A stretch of DNA of 64,000 bases from Haloferax marinum (GCF_009674625.1 NZ_WKJQ01000001.1:496001-560000), one strand, 5' to 3'. Shown: positions 27,047 to 35,955, counted from the stretch's first letter. Program-made: numbers and translations. The notes: a model not told the origin generated them from the sequence alone.

Positions 27047-28855
27047 ATGACGGATTCGGACACGGAAACCATCTCGGTTGCCGAAATCAGTGACGGACCA
27101 GGGGGAGTTGGCAACGAAGATCCGGGGACGACTGTCGACCTACCGGTCGTCGATATTCTCACCGGACGCGGGTTCATTACTGGCAAGTCCGGGTCCGGGA
27201 AGTCGAACACGGCGTCGGTGATGATAGAGAACCTGCTGTCGTCGAACTTCCCGGTACTCATCGTCGATACCGACGGCGAGTACTACGGCCTCAAACAGGA
27301 GTTCGAACTGCTCCACGCGGGCGCAGACCACGAGTGTGACATTCAGGTCAGTCCCGAACACGCCGAACGACTCGCCACGCTCGCACTCGAACAGAACGTC
27401 CCGATTATCCTCGACGTGTCGGGCTATCTCGACGACTCGGCTGCCGACGAGTTAGTGACCGAGGTGGCAAAGCACTTATTTGCGAAAGAAAAGAGGCTGA
27501 AGAAACCGTTTCTCATGCTCATCGAGGAGTGCCACGAGTACATCCCCGAGAAAGGTGGGATGGACGAAGCGGGCAAGATGCTCATCAAAATCGGCAAGCG
27601 CGGGCGGAAACACGGCCTCGGCGTCGTCGGCATCTCACAGCGCCCGGCCGACGTCAAGAAAGACTTCATCACCCAGTGCGATTGGCTGGTCTGGCACCGC
27701 CTCACGTGGCGGAACGACACGAAAGTCGTCGGGCGGATTCTGGGGTCGGAGTACGCCGACGCAATCGAAGATATGGGCAACGGCGAGGGCTTTCTCGTCA
27801 CCGATTGGTCCGAATCAATCCGTCGCGTGCAGTTCCACAAAAAGCAGACGTTCGACGCGGGAGCGACGCCCGGCCTCGACGACTTCGAGCGCCCCGACCT
27901 GAAATCGGTCGACGGCGACCTCGTCTCCGACTTGAAGGAGATATCCGACGAAAAAGAGCGCCGCGAGAGCGAAATCGCCGACCTGAGACAGGAAGTCGAA
28001 AAGAAGGAAGCCAAGATTCGGCAACTCGAACGCGAACTCGAAGAGGCCCGCGACCTCTCTCGGATGGCCGACCAGTTCGCCCAGGCGATGTTCCAGAAAG
28101 CCGAAGCCCCCTACCGTGGTGGGCAAGGCCGGAATCTCAACCGCCCCGAAGAAAAACAGGCCGCACTGGGCGAGTACGGCGAATCGGACGGTGACGGGGC
28201 GGTGAGCGGGGACGTGGGCGAGAGAACGGGCGACGACGAGACGACACCGGACGTGGTCCAACAGGGTGCAACACCCGACGACGTGGCACGCGCAGTCGCG
28301 GACACCGACCTCAGCGACGGTACCGACGACGACGCACACCCGAGTGTGCGGAAACACCCACGCCCACCGCTCGAAGCACCCGACGGCCCGCCGTGGCCGA
28401 CTCACGGACTCCTTCCAGAGGGTGGAGACGTCCCGGAAGACGGGGACGAGAACGCGTGGGAAAACGCAGTCGACATGGGCGACTTCGAACCCGCAGACTT
28501 GCAACCAGCGCCCGGTGCCGAGAACAGACGCGACGTGGTCGACAGGATGACCGCAATCGTCAACGCACTCGGAGCGGTCCACCACGGAATGCTCGCCCAC
28601 TACCGCGAATACGGCATCTCTGACCCGCTTTCGGCCCACGTCGCGGCGGGAGAGACGGGAGACCAACATCTCGCGTACGGTCGCAATCGGTCGCTCCGTC
28701 GGGCCGGATTCATCCGCCACGCCGGTCGCGGCCAGTACGAGTACGCGCTTCCCGACCTCGTCAGCGACGAGTACGCGGATCTGTTGGACGCAGACGAACT
28801 GCGAGAGACGGTCCAAGCGATAGAGCAGTCGTTCGTCGACGAAGACGACGAGTAA
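27047..28855 (+). CDS. HerA-like ATPase (DUF87) with coiled coil and C-terminal domain
   Basis: This 602-aa protein has an FtsK/HerA-type motor: Walker A GKSGSGKSN (46-54), Walker B FLMLIEECHEY, and a sensor-like VGISQRPADVKKDF. A coiled coil of about 50 residues (about 295-345; EKERRESEIADLRQEVEKKE) follows, then an acidic, disordered linker, and a globular end (about 500-590) that looks like a winged helix. It is longer than typical HerA and has no NurA nuclease gene beside it. A role in DNA processing or segregation is inferred from the motor. Confidence 0.8.
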   Translation: MTDSDTETISVAEISDGPGGVGNEDPGTTVDLPVVDILTGRGFITGKSGSGKSNTASVMIENLLSSNFPVLIVDTDGEYYGLKQEFELLHAGADHECDIQVSPEHAERLATLALEQNVPIILDVSGYLDDSAADELVTEVAKHLFAKEKRLKKPFLMLIEECHEYIPEKGGMDEAGKMLIKIGKRGRKHGLGVVGISQRPADVKKDFITQCDWLVWHRLTWRNDTKVVGRILGSEYADAIEDMGNGEGFLVTDWSESIRRVQFHKKQTFDAGATPGLDDFERPDLKSVDGDLVSDLKEISDEKERRESEIADLRQEVEKKEAKIRQLERELEEARDLSRMADQFAQAMFQKAEAPYRGGQGRNLNRPEEKQAALGEYGESDGDGAVSGDVGERTGDDETTPDVVQQGATPDDVARAVADTDLSDGTDDDAHPSVRKHPRPPLEAPDGPPWPTHGLLPEGGDVPEDGDENAWENAVDMGDFEPADLQPAPGAENRRDVVDRMTAIVNALGAVHHGMLAHYREYGISDPLSAHVAAGETGDQHLAYGRNRSLRRAGFIRHAGRGQYEYALPDLVSDEYADLLDADELRETVQAIEQSFVDEDDE

Positions 28856-28913
28856 CCGCCTCGCAACCGCTGTTTCGTGACTGCCTGCTGACTGCTATTT
28901 CGTGACTGGCTTC

Positions 28914-28919
28914 AAAAAA
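28914..28919 (-). terminator. T-run terminator of tpiA
   Basis: On the minus strand a run of six T residues (GATTTTTTGAAG) lies about 32 bases after the tpiA stop. The flanking sequence (28868-28911) contains two copies of TTTCGTGACTG. Confidence 0.5.
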
Positions 28920-28950
28920 TCGAACTGCGAACCGCGGGTAGCCGTCGTTC

Positions 28951-29595
28951 TTACAGGCCCGAGACGAGGTCTTCGAGGGCCGCACGCGGGTCGTCGGCCT
29001 TGGCGACTCCGGACGCGAGGAGGATACCGCTCGCACCGAGTTCTTCGGCAGTGACGACGTCGTCACCGGTGGAGATACCGGCACCGCAGTAGACGTCGAC
29101 GTCTTCGTCGACGTTGGCCGCCGAATCGACGGCGTCGGTGACGATACCGGGGTCGGCAGTCGCGACGGAGACGTCGCCGCCGATGAGTTCCGGCGGTTCG
29201 ACAGCGACCGAGTCAGGACCGAGCGCGGAGACTGCGCCAATCTGTGCGGGGTTGTTCGCACAGACACAGGTCTCCAGTCCGGCGCGTTCTGCGGCCTGGA
29301 CCGACCCGTCGATGTCTGCCAGTTTCATGCGCTTTTCGGAGTGGTTGATGAGCGTCCCGACTGCGCCTGCCTCTGCAACTGCTTCGGCGAGCGTGCTGCC
29401 GGTGTGACTGCCGTAGTCGTTCGGGTCGACGTGTTGGGCCCACGTCTCGACGCCGGTTGCAGCGACACGCGAGATGTCGGCCGCCTGTGGCGACACGGCG
29501 ATGCGGACGCCGGACTCCTCGGCGACGTCACGCGCGGCGGTGGCTACTTCGATGGGGTCGCACGGGTACGCCTTGAGGTTGACTAGGATGAACAC
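28951..29595 (-). CDS. tpiA: Triosephosphate isomerase
   Basis: This 214-aa archaeal-type TIM starts with GTG at 29595. The result begins [13 protein letters not shown], the expected N-terminus with Lys8 of the active site; His85 is in INHSEKR and the catalytic Glu133 in [10 protein letters not shown]. Phosphate binding is by CGAGIST near the C-terminus. It interconverts dihydroxyacetone phosphate and glyceraldehyde 3-phosphate. A TATA element 25-32 bases before GTG supports this start over ATGs 45-57 bases upstream. A palindrome lies further upstream. Confidence 0.92.
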   Translation of the reverse strand: MFILVNLKAYPCDPIEVATAARDVAEESGVRIAVSPQAADISRVAATGVETWAQHVDPNDYGSHTGSTLAEAVAEAGAVGTLINHSEKRMKLADIDGSVQAAERAGLETCVCANNPAQIGAVSALGPDSVAVEPPELIGGDVSVATADPGIVTDAVDSAANVDEDVDVYCGAGISTGDDVVTAEELGASGILLASGVAKADDPRAALEDLVSGL

Positions 29596-29619
29596 AGTAG
29601 ACGTCGCGTCCGCCCGGAC

Positions 29620-29627
29620 TAATAAAT
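29620..29627 (-). promoter_or_regulatory. TATA element of tpiA
   Basis: TTTATTAG on the minus strand, 25-32 bases before the GTG start. It decides the start codon in favour of GTG. Confidence 0.6.
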
Positions 29628-29649
29628 TGGTTTTCGACATCGGGAGTGA

Positions 29650-29668
29650 CACGAGACTGCGTCTCGTG
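29650..29668. promoter_or_regulatory. Perfect 8+8 palindrome upstream of tpiA promoter
   Basis: CACGAGAC-TGC-GTCTCGTG lies 55-73 bases before the tpiA start and about 22 bases upstream of its TATA. This is a plausible activator or repressor site. It could instead be a transcript-end hairpin of the MBF1 gene, whose stop is 60 bases away. Confidence 0.5.
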
Positions 29669-29727
29669 GGTGAATAACCGGGACGACCGTCGTGGAGAAA
29701 ATTCGTCGGGTCGGAGAGCGTCGGGCG

Positions 29728-30255
29728 TCAGTCTTTGCGCTTGACCACGTCGCCCAGCGTCGTCGTCGTGCTGCCGCCGCCAGACCACTCGGAGTCGTCG
29801 TCGCTCTCGCCTTCGACGAGCGAGATGTCGAGTTTGCGTTCGAGTTTCTTCCGGACGGTGTCCGGCGGCATGATGTCGCCACGCTCGAGCTTGCGGATGA
29901 GACTCGCCTTCTCGTTGAGCGACTTGGCGAGTTCTTCTTGACTCATTCCACGTGACTCGCGAGCCTGACGGATACGGGAGTCGTAGTCGGTGGCAATCTC
30001 GTCCATGTCGTCGAACATGTCGCGGCGTCGGCGCGTCTTCGACGACGAGGACGAAGACGAAGACGACCCAGACGAGCGTTTGGCCTTCCCACTCGACGAG
30101 GAGGTAGAGTACTTCGAGCTCGCACTGGAAGTCGACTCGGTGCGGACCTCCGTGCCGAACTGGGCGCAGTTGTCACACAGTTGCAGTTCTGCGCCTTCGA
30201 CTTTCACAGTCTTCAGAGAGGCTTGGTTGGAGCCACACATCTCGCACTGAGGCAT
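29728..30255 (-). CDS. Multiprotein bridging factor 1 family protein
   Basis: This 175-aa protein has the archaeal MBF1 layout. Residues 1-35 are a zinc ribbon (CEMCGSN, LCDNC). A Ser-rich, low-complexity linker with runs of serine occupies about 45-85. The C-terminal part is a Cro-type helix-turn-helix (RQARESRGMSQEELAKSLNE, KASLIRKLERGD). MBF1 links transcription regulators or the ribosome to the basal machinery; in archaea a ribosome-linked stress role has been proposed. Confidence 0.9.
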   Translation of the reverse strand: MPQCEMCGSNQASLKTVKVEGAELQLCDNCAQFGTEVRTESTSSASSKYSTSSSSGKAKRSSGSSSSSSSSSKTRRRRDMFDDMDEIATDYDSRIRQARESRGMSQEELAKSLNEKASLIRKLERGDIMPPDTVRKKLERKLDISLVEGESDDDSEWSGGGSTTTTLGDVVKRKD

Positions 30256-30388
30256 ACACTCACGTACCGCCCCGCCGCGTATAAAAGGCACGCCACCGGC
30301 CACGCGTCTACGGGACGAATGCGCCACTGTCAGTCGGTTACCGCGAGTTTGACGAGAGACCGAAGAAACTGCAGGTGAGTCGTGGTCG

Positions 30389-30991
30389 CTACGTCAGGTC
30401 GCTCCAGGCACCCCAGAATCGCTGGAGTGCGGTGAAGTGGCCGATGATGGCGAAGAACACCAACAGCCACCCGACGAGCGTGAACCCGCCGATGGTGCCA
30501 GTGTAGAAGGCCGACGCGAAGCCGACGATACCGATGAGTGCGAGTCTGTCGGCGCGTCCGACGAGTCCGCCGTAGGCACGTCCCAGTCCGACTGCCTGAA
30601 TCTGCGTGCCGAGGTACGAGGTCATGAGGACGCCCGTGACGGCAGCGAGACCGAGTGCGAACGAGTCGATTCCGGCGGCGAGGCCGACGAGGACGACGAT
30701 GTCGGCGTAGCGGTCGAGCACGTGGTCGAGCATGTCGCCGGCCTTCGACGAGACGCCTTGCTTGCGGGCGAGTGCGCCATCGACGAGGTCCAACCAGCCG
30801 TTGAGGAAGACGAACAGTGCGCCGAGGCCGTACCACAGTGGGTCTGCGATGCCGAACGCGACGCCCGCAGCGACAGCAAAGCCGAAGGCGATGACGCTCA
30901 CCCCGTTGGGTGACAGTCCAGCGGTGTCGGCCGCCGAGACGAACGGTGCGAGCAGTTTGTCTGCCGTGTCGCGGTATTGGTCCAGCGTCAT
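30389..30991 (-). CDS. CDP-alcohol phosphatidyltransferase family protein
   Basis: This 200-aa integral membrane enzyme has about six helices and the family signature D-G-x2-A-R-x8-G-x3-D-x3-D: LVDGALARKQGVSSKAGD, then HVLDRYAD. It would couple a polar head group, such as myo-inositol phosphate, to CDP-archaeol, making a membrane lipid precursor. The length and motif suit archaetidylinositol-phosphate synthase, but the alcohol cannot be fixed from sequence. Its ATG overlaps the stop of the kinase gene by four bases (ATGA). Confidence 0.85.
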   Translation of the reverse strand: MTLDQYRDTADKLLAPFVSAADTAGLSPNGVSVIAFGFAVAAGVAFGIADPLWYGLGALFVFLNGWLDLVDGALARKQGVSSKAGDMLDHVLDRYADIVVLVGLAAGIDSFALGLAAVTGVLMTSYLGTQIQAVGLGRAYGGLVGRADRLALIGIVGFASAFYTGTIGGFTLVGWLLVFFAIIGHFTALQRFWGAWSDLT

Positions 30992-31497
30992 AGATACTCG
31001 ATGAAGTCGACGGTTCCTGCCGACGGTTCGCGCTCACCGTTCGCGACGGCGACGATGTCGTCGGCGACGGCCTGTGGGTCGCGGTCGGTCGTGTCTATCT
31101 CGTAGACGGCGTCTTCGCCGTGGAATTCGACTGCCTCGCCGAGAACGACGTCGAGGGCTTCGGACTCGCGGTTCTCGCGTGCTTTCGCCTCGGACTCACC
31201 ACGTTCGAGGAGGCGGTCTTCGAGGACGTCCGGGCGACAGCGAAGGACCACGACACGGTCGGCGTCGAGGTGATGGGCGAGGTGACTCTCGACGAGTCCG
31301 TCCCAGTCGCCGAGTCGGTCACGGACGGCGTCGAGGTCGACGACGAGCGTGTCGCGGTCCTCGTCGCGTTCGGTCCAGAGACCGTCGTCCTTCACGAGTT
31401 GGTTCAGGTGGACGACGGGTTGGTCGAGTTCGTCGGCGACGAGGTCCGTCGCCGTCGTCTTCCCGGTTCCGGGGGTTCCGGTGACGACGAGTTTCAC
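30988..31497 (-). CDS. Adenylate kinase family protein (Fap7/hCINAP-like)
   Basis: This 169-aa P-loop kinase begins MKLVVTGTPGTGKTT with a GTG start that overlaps the hisC stop (GTGA). The short lid-less design, VVHLNQLVKDDGLWTERDE and VVLRCRPDVLEDRLLERGES fit the Fap7/hCINAP branch of adenylate kinases, which act in small-subunit ribosome maturation in eukaryotes and archaea. The 4-base overlaps on both sides show it is translationally coupled in a three-gene operon. Confidence 0.85.
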   Translation of the reverse strand: MKLVVTGTPGTGKTTATDLVADELDQPVVHLNQLVKDDGLWTERDEDRDTLVVDLDAVRDRLGDWDGLVESHLAHHLDADRVVVLRCRPDVLEDRLLERGESEAKARENRESEALDVVLGEAVEFHGEDAVYEIDTTDRDPQAVADDIVAVANGEREPSAGTVDFIEYL

Positions 31498-32579
31498 GCC
31501 GTCGGCACCTCCGAGACGATTCGGTTCAAGACGTCGACGGCGCGTTTCGTCTGTTCTTCGGTGCCGCAGGAGACGCGGATGCACTCGGGGAGGCCGAAAC
31601 TCCCGCAGTCGCGGACGATGACGCCCTCTCGCTGTGCGGCCTCGGAGACCGCAGTCGCGTCACCGACTTCCGCGAGGACGAAGTTGCCGTCGCTCTCCCA
31701 CGTCGGCACGTCGAGTTCGTCCCGGAAGTAGTCGCGCGACCACCGTGCGGATTCGACCGTCTTCTGGACGTGGTCTTCGTCGTCCAGTGCGGCGAGCGCG
31801 GCACGACAGGCGACTTCGCTCGCGGCGAACGGTGTGTTCACGCGGGCGTAGGCGTCGGCCCACTCCTCGGGAACACAGGCGTACCCGATTCGGAGGCCGG
31901 CGAGGCCGTAGGCCTTCGAGAAGGTGCGCAAGACGGCGACGTTGTCGTACTCCGAGAGCAGGTCGATAGCCGACGGTTCGTCGGAAAACTCGCCGTAGGC
32001 TTCGTCGACGACCAGAAGCGTGTGGTCTTCGACAGCTTCGGCGAGTCCGACGAGTTCTGCTCGTGGGAGGACAGACCCCGACGGATTGTGTGGCGTCGTG
32101 AGGTAGACCATGCGCTCGCCGTCGTACGCGTCGAGGACGGCGTCGGCAGTCTGTTCGAAGTCGTCGGCCTTCGACACGTCGTACTGGACGGCGTCGCCGT
32201 GGTGGTAGCGGGCGCTCATCGAGTAGTACGAGAATCCGGGTGACGGTTCGAGGACGTCGTCACCGGGTTCGAGCATCGCGCGGGTCAGATAGTCGATAGA
32301 CCCGTCGGCGCCGGGTGAGACCCACACCTGTTCGGCTTCGAGGTCCCACTTGGCTGCGAGTTTCTCAGTCAGGTCGGTGTGTGCCGTCTTCGGGTAGACG
32401 CTCACCGTCGGCGCGGCCGCTTCGATGGCCGCGACGGCCTTCGGACTCGCGCCGTGTGGATTCTCGTTCGAGGAGAGTTTCGTCAGGTCCTCGGGGTCCA
32501 TCCCGAGTTCGCGGGCGACCTCCTCTGTCCCGCGGCCGGGTACGTAGGGAGCGTGCGCGGAGAGGTCCCGTGGTTGCAT
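31494..32579 (-). CDS. hisC: Histidinol-phosphate aminotransferase
   Basis: This 361-aa fold type I PLP enzyme has NENPHGASPKAV near the start, the aminotransferase PHNPSGSVLP block, VVDEAYGEF, the PLP-lysine loop RTFSKAYGLAGLRIG, and VRDCGSFGLPECIRVSCGT near the end. It transaminates imidazole-acetol phosphate in histidine synthesis. The start at MQPRDLSAHA is used; sequence upstream is not protein-like. It is the first gene of an overlapping operon with the kinase and lipid enzyme. Confidence 0.92.
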   Translation of the reverse strand: MQPRDLSAHAPYVPGRGTEEVARELGMDPEDLTKLSSNENPHGASPKAVAAIEAAAPTVSVYPKTAHTDLTEKLAAKWDLEAEQVWVSPGADGSIDYLTRAMLEPGDDVLEPSPGFSYYSMSARYHHGDAVQYDVSKADDFEQTADAVLDAYDGERMVYLTTPHNPSGSVLPRAELVGLAEAVEDHTLLVVDEAYGEFSDEPSAIDLLSEYDNVAVLRTFSKAYGLAGLRIGYACVPEEWADAYARVNTPFAASEVACRAALAALDDEDHVQKTVESARWSRDYFRDELDVPTWESDGNFVLAEVGDATAVSEAAQREGVIVRDCGSFGLPECIRVSCGTEEQTKRAVDVLNRIVSEVPTA

Positions 32580-32651
32580 GGTCGAAAAATGCGTGTGGCG
32601 GTTCTTAAGGGTGCGTACTCTGGGTCGGAGGCCCACTCCGAACCACAGCGC

Positions 32652-33605
32652 TCACTCGTCGCCAGATTTCGGTCGGTACTGGTCGAACGGCGGTTCGTCG
32701 TCGAGTGCGTCGGGGACGAAGAGCGTCGTCTCACCGAAGTTGCGGATGAGTTCTTGCCCTTCACGGCCGGTGAGATAGCCGACGTACGCCATCGCCAGCG
32801 CGTAGTTCACGTCGTGTTTGGCGGGGTTCGTCGGGATGACGGCGTAGTCGTTCCGGAGGACGTCCGGACCCCCACCGAGAGGCCCTTCGACGAAACTGCG
32901 GAGCGACGTCGAATTCGACATCACGTAGTAGGTCCCCCGGTCGACGAGGGTGTACGCACTGCGACGACTCGTCTGTCTGAGCGTGTCGCCCATCCCGTCA
33001 CCAGTCGCCTGATACCACCGCCCCGACGGGTTCGCGTCGCACTGTTCCCACAGCAGTTTCTCTCTGATGTGCGTTCCCGACTCGTCACCACGAGAGATGA
33101 ACAGCGACTCTGTCGCTGCGATGGCTTCGAACGCCGCACGGGGGTCGTTGCCGACTGTCTCGAGACCGGCCGGGTCGTCTTCGGGGCCGACGACGAGGAA
33201 GTCGTTGTGCATCAGGTCACGGCGGTTGATACCGTGACCGGCACGGATGAACTCGTCTTCTGCACTCCGTGCGTGCGTGATGACCACGTCAGCGTCGCCG
33301 TCGGCGGCGGTTCGGAGGGCGGCACCGGTCCCCTGGACGAGTGTCTTGACGCGCACTCCGTATTTGTCTGCGAACCCCTCGTGGAGCACGTCGAGCAATC
33401 CCGTGTCGTAAGCAGTCGTCGCAGTCGCGAGCGTCAGGTCTGCTGACTTCCCACCATTGGCCGTGCCCGACTCGGCCGCAGCGTCACCGCTCGTCGAACC
33501 GAGCGTTGCACCCCCGTCTTGCCTCCGGGCGTTGCCGCCGAGACAACCTGCAACGCCGATTGCGCTAGCCGCGCCAATCGCTCGGAGGTACTGCCGTCTC
33601 AGCAT
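32652..33605 (-). CDS. Tungstate/molybdate-type ABC substrate-binding lipoprotein
   Basis: This 317-aa protein starts LRRQYLRAIG with a Tat-type signal and a lipobox (VAGC), so it is exported and lipid-anchored. A low-complexity linker precedes the binding domain, which begins LTLATATTAYDTGLLDVLHE. GDADVVITHA, LFISRGDESGTHIREKLLW and the later TSRRSAYTLVDRGTY resemble the TupA family of tungstate-binding proteins. No permease or ATPase gene is adjacent, so its transporter must be elsewhere. Confidence 0.83.
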   Translation of the reverse strand: MLRRQYLRAIGAASAIGVAGCLGGNARRQDGGATLGSTSGDAAAESGTANGGKSADLTLATATTAYDTGLLDVLHEGFADKYGVRVKTLVQGTGAALRTAADGDADVVITHARSAEDEFIRAGHGINRRDLMHNDFLVVGPEDDPAGLETVGNDPRAAFEAIAATESLFISRGDESGTHIREKLLWEQCDANPSGRWYQATGDGMGDTLRQTSRRSAYTLVDRGTYYVMSNSTSLRSFVEGPLGGGPDVLRNDYAVIPTNPAKHDVNYALAMAYVGYLTGREGQELIRNFGETTLFVPDALDDEPPFDQYRPKSGDE

Positions 33606-33675
33606 CGAATCCAGGTTATCGTGCAATACGTAAATTACAGTGACGTCATTCTCACGACGTTGAAATCGGTTTCAG

Positions 33676-35283
33676 TTACGGCATCCGACCCTGTATCGAC
33701 TCGGCGAGACGGAGTGAGAGCGCAGCGATAGTGAGTGTCGGGTTCATCGCACCGCCGGTTGGGAAGACGCTCGACCCGGCAATCCAGAGATTCTGCAGGT
33801 CGTGTGACCGACACTCGCCGTCGACGACACTCGTCTCTGGGTCTGTCCCCATCCGTGTCGTCCCCATGTGGTGAAACGCTGGGCCGGTGTTGTCTGGTCC
33901 GACAGTCCACTCCACGTCGACGCCGAGTTCGTCCATCACCGACGCTTGAATCTCGTTCGCGCGGGCGAGTGCGGCCCTCGTCTGGTCGTCGACGGACCAG
34001 TGGACTTCGGGGACTGGGTCGCCCAAATCGTCTGTCGTCTCCGTGTCGAGGGTCACGTAGTTGTCCGCACGTGGCAGTTGCTCGACGAGCGCCCCCATCG
34101 CGATGTGGGTCCCGTACGCGTCTGCTAACTGCGTTCGCAACTCGTCGCCCCACGTCTCCGCGTGCAAGGCGTCGACGACGGGTGACGGACCGGCGTAGTT
34201 GAGAAACTCCAGTTTGAGTCCGTTGACGGGTTCACTGTCGTCGTAAAACTGGTGTGTCTCGCTCGTGTTGAATCCGACGTGATTCTGTCTGGTCGGCCTG
34301 TCGAGTCGGCCACCCATGCCGGCGAACAGGTGTTCCATGAAGTACTGGCCGACGACGCCAGACGAGTTCGCCAGTCCATCGGGGTACTGGTCGGACGCAG
34401 AGAGCAAGAGGAGGCGGACGTTCTCGACACCACCACAAGCGAGGACGTACTCGTCTGCGGTCTGCCGGTGTGTCTCACCGTCTGGCGTGGTGTAGACCGC
34501 GGCGACGACGGAGGTTCCCGACTCGTCGTGTTCGAGGCGTCGTACCCGCGCGTGGTCGACGACGCGCGCGCCGGCAGACTCCGCCTTCTCGACGTGTGAT
34601 TCGGCGGTGTACTTCGCACCAGAGGGGCAGACCGGTTTGCACGTCCCGTATCCGACACACGGTGACCGTCCGTCGAAGGGTTCCGAGTTGCGGGCGCTCG
34701 GCACGGAGTGCATGTCGATTTCGAGTCGCTCACAGGCCTCGGCAAACAGTGAGTCAGAGTAGGACGGTGGGAACGCCGGGAGTGGATAGGCTTCGTCACG
34801 CGGTGGGGCATACGGGTTGTCTACCGCACCGGCGACACCCAACTCGCGTTCTGCGGCGGCGTAGTAGGGCTTGAGGTCGGTGTACGAGATGGGCCAGTCT
34901 GCACCGACGCCGTGTCGTGAGTCGAGTTCGAAATCACGTTCGTGGAGGCGCATGACCATCCCTTGCCAGTGGAGTGTGGTTCCGCCGACGCCTTTCACAC
35001 GTCCGGCGTTCAGCGGGTAGAACGACTCACCGGACGACGTGAACTCGTCTCGTGGGCCGCCCATCTCCCAGGGGGTGCCGAGGCCGGGGCGAACGTGTCG
35101 CTCCAGTTGCTCGCGCCTGTCACCGTCGAATCGCGGTCCCGCTTCCAGGACGACGACCGACGCACCTGACGCTGCGAGTCGCTGGGCGACGATGGCACCA
35201 GCAGGGCCGGCACCGACGATACACACGTCGGCGTCAGAGACGGGCGTTCGGTCGGTCTGGGCGTGGTTACTCGTCGACATCAT
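33676..35283 (-). CDS. GMC family oxidoreductase (gluconate/glucose dehydrogenase-like large subunit)
   Basis: This 535-aa flavoprotein has an FAD Rossmann motif (VCIVGAGPAGAIVAQRLA) near residue 20, GGTTLHWQGM, and the C-terminal GMC block HHMGTTRMG with WIAGSSVFPTGGAMNPTLTI. With the upstream small subunit it resembles gluconate 2-dehydrogenase complexes that oxidise sugars or sugar acids at the membrane. Cys residues in SPCVGYGTCKPVCPSG could bind a cluster or form disulfides. It overlaps the small-subunit gene by four bases. Confidence 0.85.
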   Translation of the reverse strand: MMSTSNHAQTDRTPVSDADVCIVGAGPAGAIVAQRLAASGASVVVLEAGPRFDGDRREQLERHVRPGLGTPWEMGGPRDEFTSSGESFYPLNAGRVKGVGGTTLHWQGMVMRLHERDFELDSRHGVGADWPISYTDLKPYYAAAERELGVAGAVDNPYAPPRDEAYPLPAFPPSYSDSLFAEACERLEIDMHSVPSARNSEPFDGRSPCVGYGTCKPVCPSGAKYTAESHVEKAESAGARVVDHARVRRLEHDESGTSVVAAVYTTPDGETHRQTADEYVLACGGVENVRLLLLSASDQYPDGLANSSGVVGQYFMEHLFAGMGGRLDRPTRQNHVGFNTSETHQFYDDSEPVNGLKLEFLNYAGPSPVVDALHAETWGDELRTQLADAYGTHIAMGALVEQLPRADNYVTLDTETTDDLGDPVPEVHWSVDDQTRAALARANEIQASVMDELGVDVEWTVGPDNTGPAFHHMGTTRMGTDPETSVVDGECRSHDLQNLWIAGSSVFPTGGAMNPTLTIAALSLRLAESIQGRMP

Positions 35284-35843
35284 CCATCCTCTGTCTCCGC
35301 TGTCGTCGCTCGCTGGTAACTCTCGGTCCCACCAGGGTAGCCGATTGGGTTCTCGATTCCGACGAGTCGGCCACCGGTCGGCGAGGCGTAGAACGCGTAG
35401 AGCAGTTCGTTCACGACGTGGAACCGAATCCGCTCGGAGAGCGTGCCGTCTGCGACTGGGTCGGCAGTGTCTGCTCCGAGTTCACGGAGGAGCGAGTCGC
35501 GTTCGTCTCTCGGGAGGTCGGAAAACGGTTCCCCGTGCCAGTCTCTCGCGACGGCATCGAGTTCTGCGGCCGCCGCTCGCAGCTGTGCACCACGTTCTTC
35601 GTCTCTCGTACGCCCGAGAACGTACGCCTCGACGAACTCTCTGATACCCTCTGTCTCGCTCGGGTAGACGACTTCCCCCGCGGCGACCATCGTCGAAACC
35701 ACGACCGCCTGCGGAATGTCGTCTCTGTCGCCGTCGTCGCTCTCTGCGGTCGGTGGGTCGAATCGGTCGATGGCGACTGCGCCGCCCCCGACGATTCCGA
35801 GTCCAGCGAGTACCGCAATCGCGTCCCGTCGCGTCAGTCGCAT
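35280..35843 (-). CDS. Gluconate 2-dehydrogenase subunit 3 family protein
   Basis: This 187-aa protein starts MRLTRRDAIAVLAGLGIVGG, a Tat-like signal (TRRDAI) followed by a hydrophobic segment. The mature part carries ELLYAFYASPTGGRLVGIEN with IGYPGG near the end, the family block of gluconate dehydrogenase subunit 3. It probably escorts the large subunit through the Tat pathway, since that subunit has no signal of its own. TATA and a palindrome lie just upstream. Confidence 0.85.
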   Translation of the reverse strand: MRLTRRDAIAVLAGLGIVGGGAVAIDRFDPPTAESDDGDRDDIPQAVVVSTMVAAGEVVYPSETEGIREFVEAYVLGRTRDEERGAQLRAAAAELDAVARDWHGEPFSDLPRDERDSLLRELGADTADPVADGTLSERIRFHVVNELLYAFYASPTGGRLVGIENPIGYPGGTESYQRATTAETEDG

Positions 35844-35853
35844 TGGTTCGAGA

Positions 35854-35867
35854 TTAGGCCAGCCTAA
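35854..35867. promoter_or_regulatory. TTAGGC-CA-GCCTAA palindrome at the GMC dehydrogenase promoter
   Basis: A perfect 14-bp palindrome lies 11-24 bases before the subunit-3 start, between its TATA (35865-35873) and the ATG, where a bound repressor would block transcription. The sequence resembles the core of DtxR/IdeR/SirR-type metal-regulator boxes. Confidence 0.5.
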
Positions 35868-35873
35868 ACTTAT
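35865..35873 (-). promoter_or_regulatory. TATA element of the GMC dehydrogenase operon
   Basis: ATAAGTTTA on the minus strand, 22-30 bases before ATG 35843, overlapping the palindrome by three bases. Confidence 0.5.
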
Positions 35874-35955
35874 GGCTTGTCCTCTGATTGCCGTCGGACT
35901 CGTCGTGGTATCGAGAGACGAGGGAGAAAGCGAAACCCCCGATGCTGTCGCGTCG

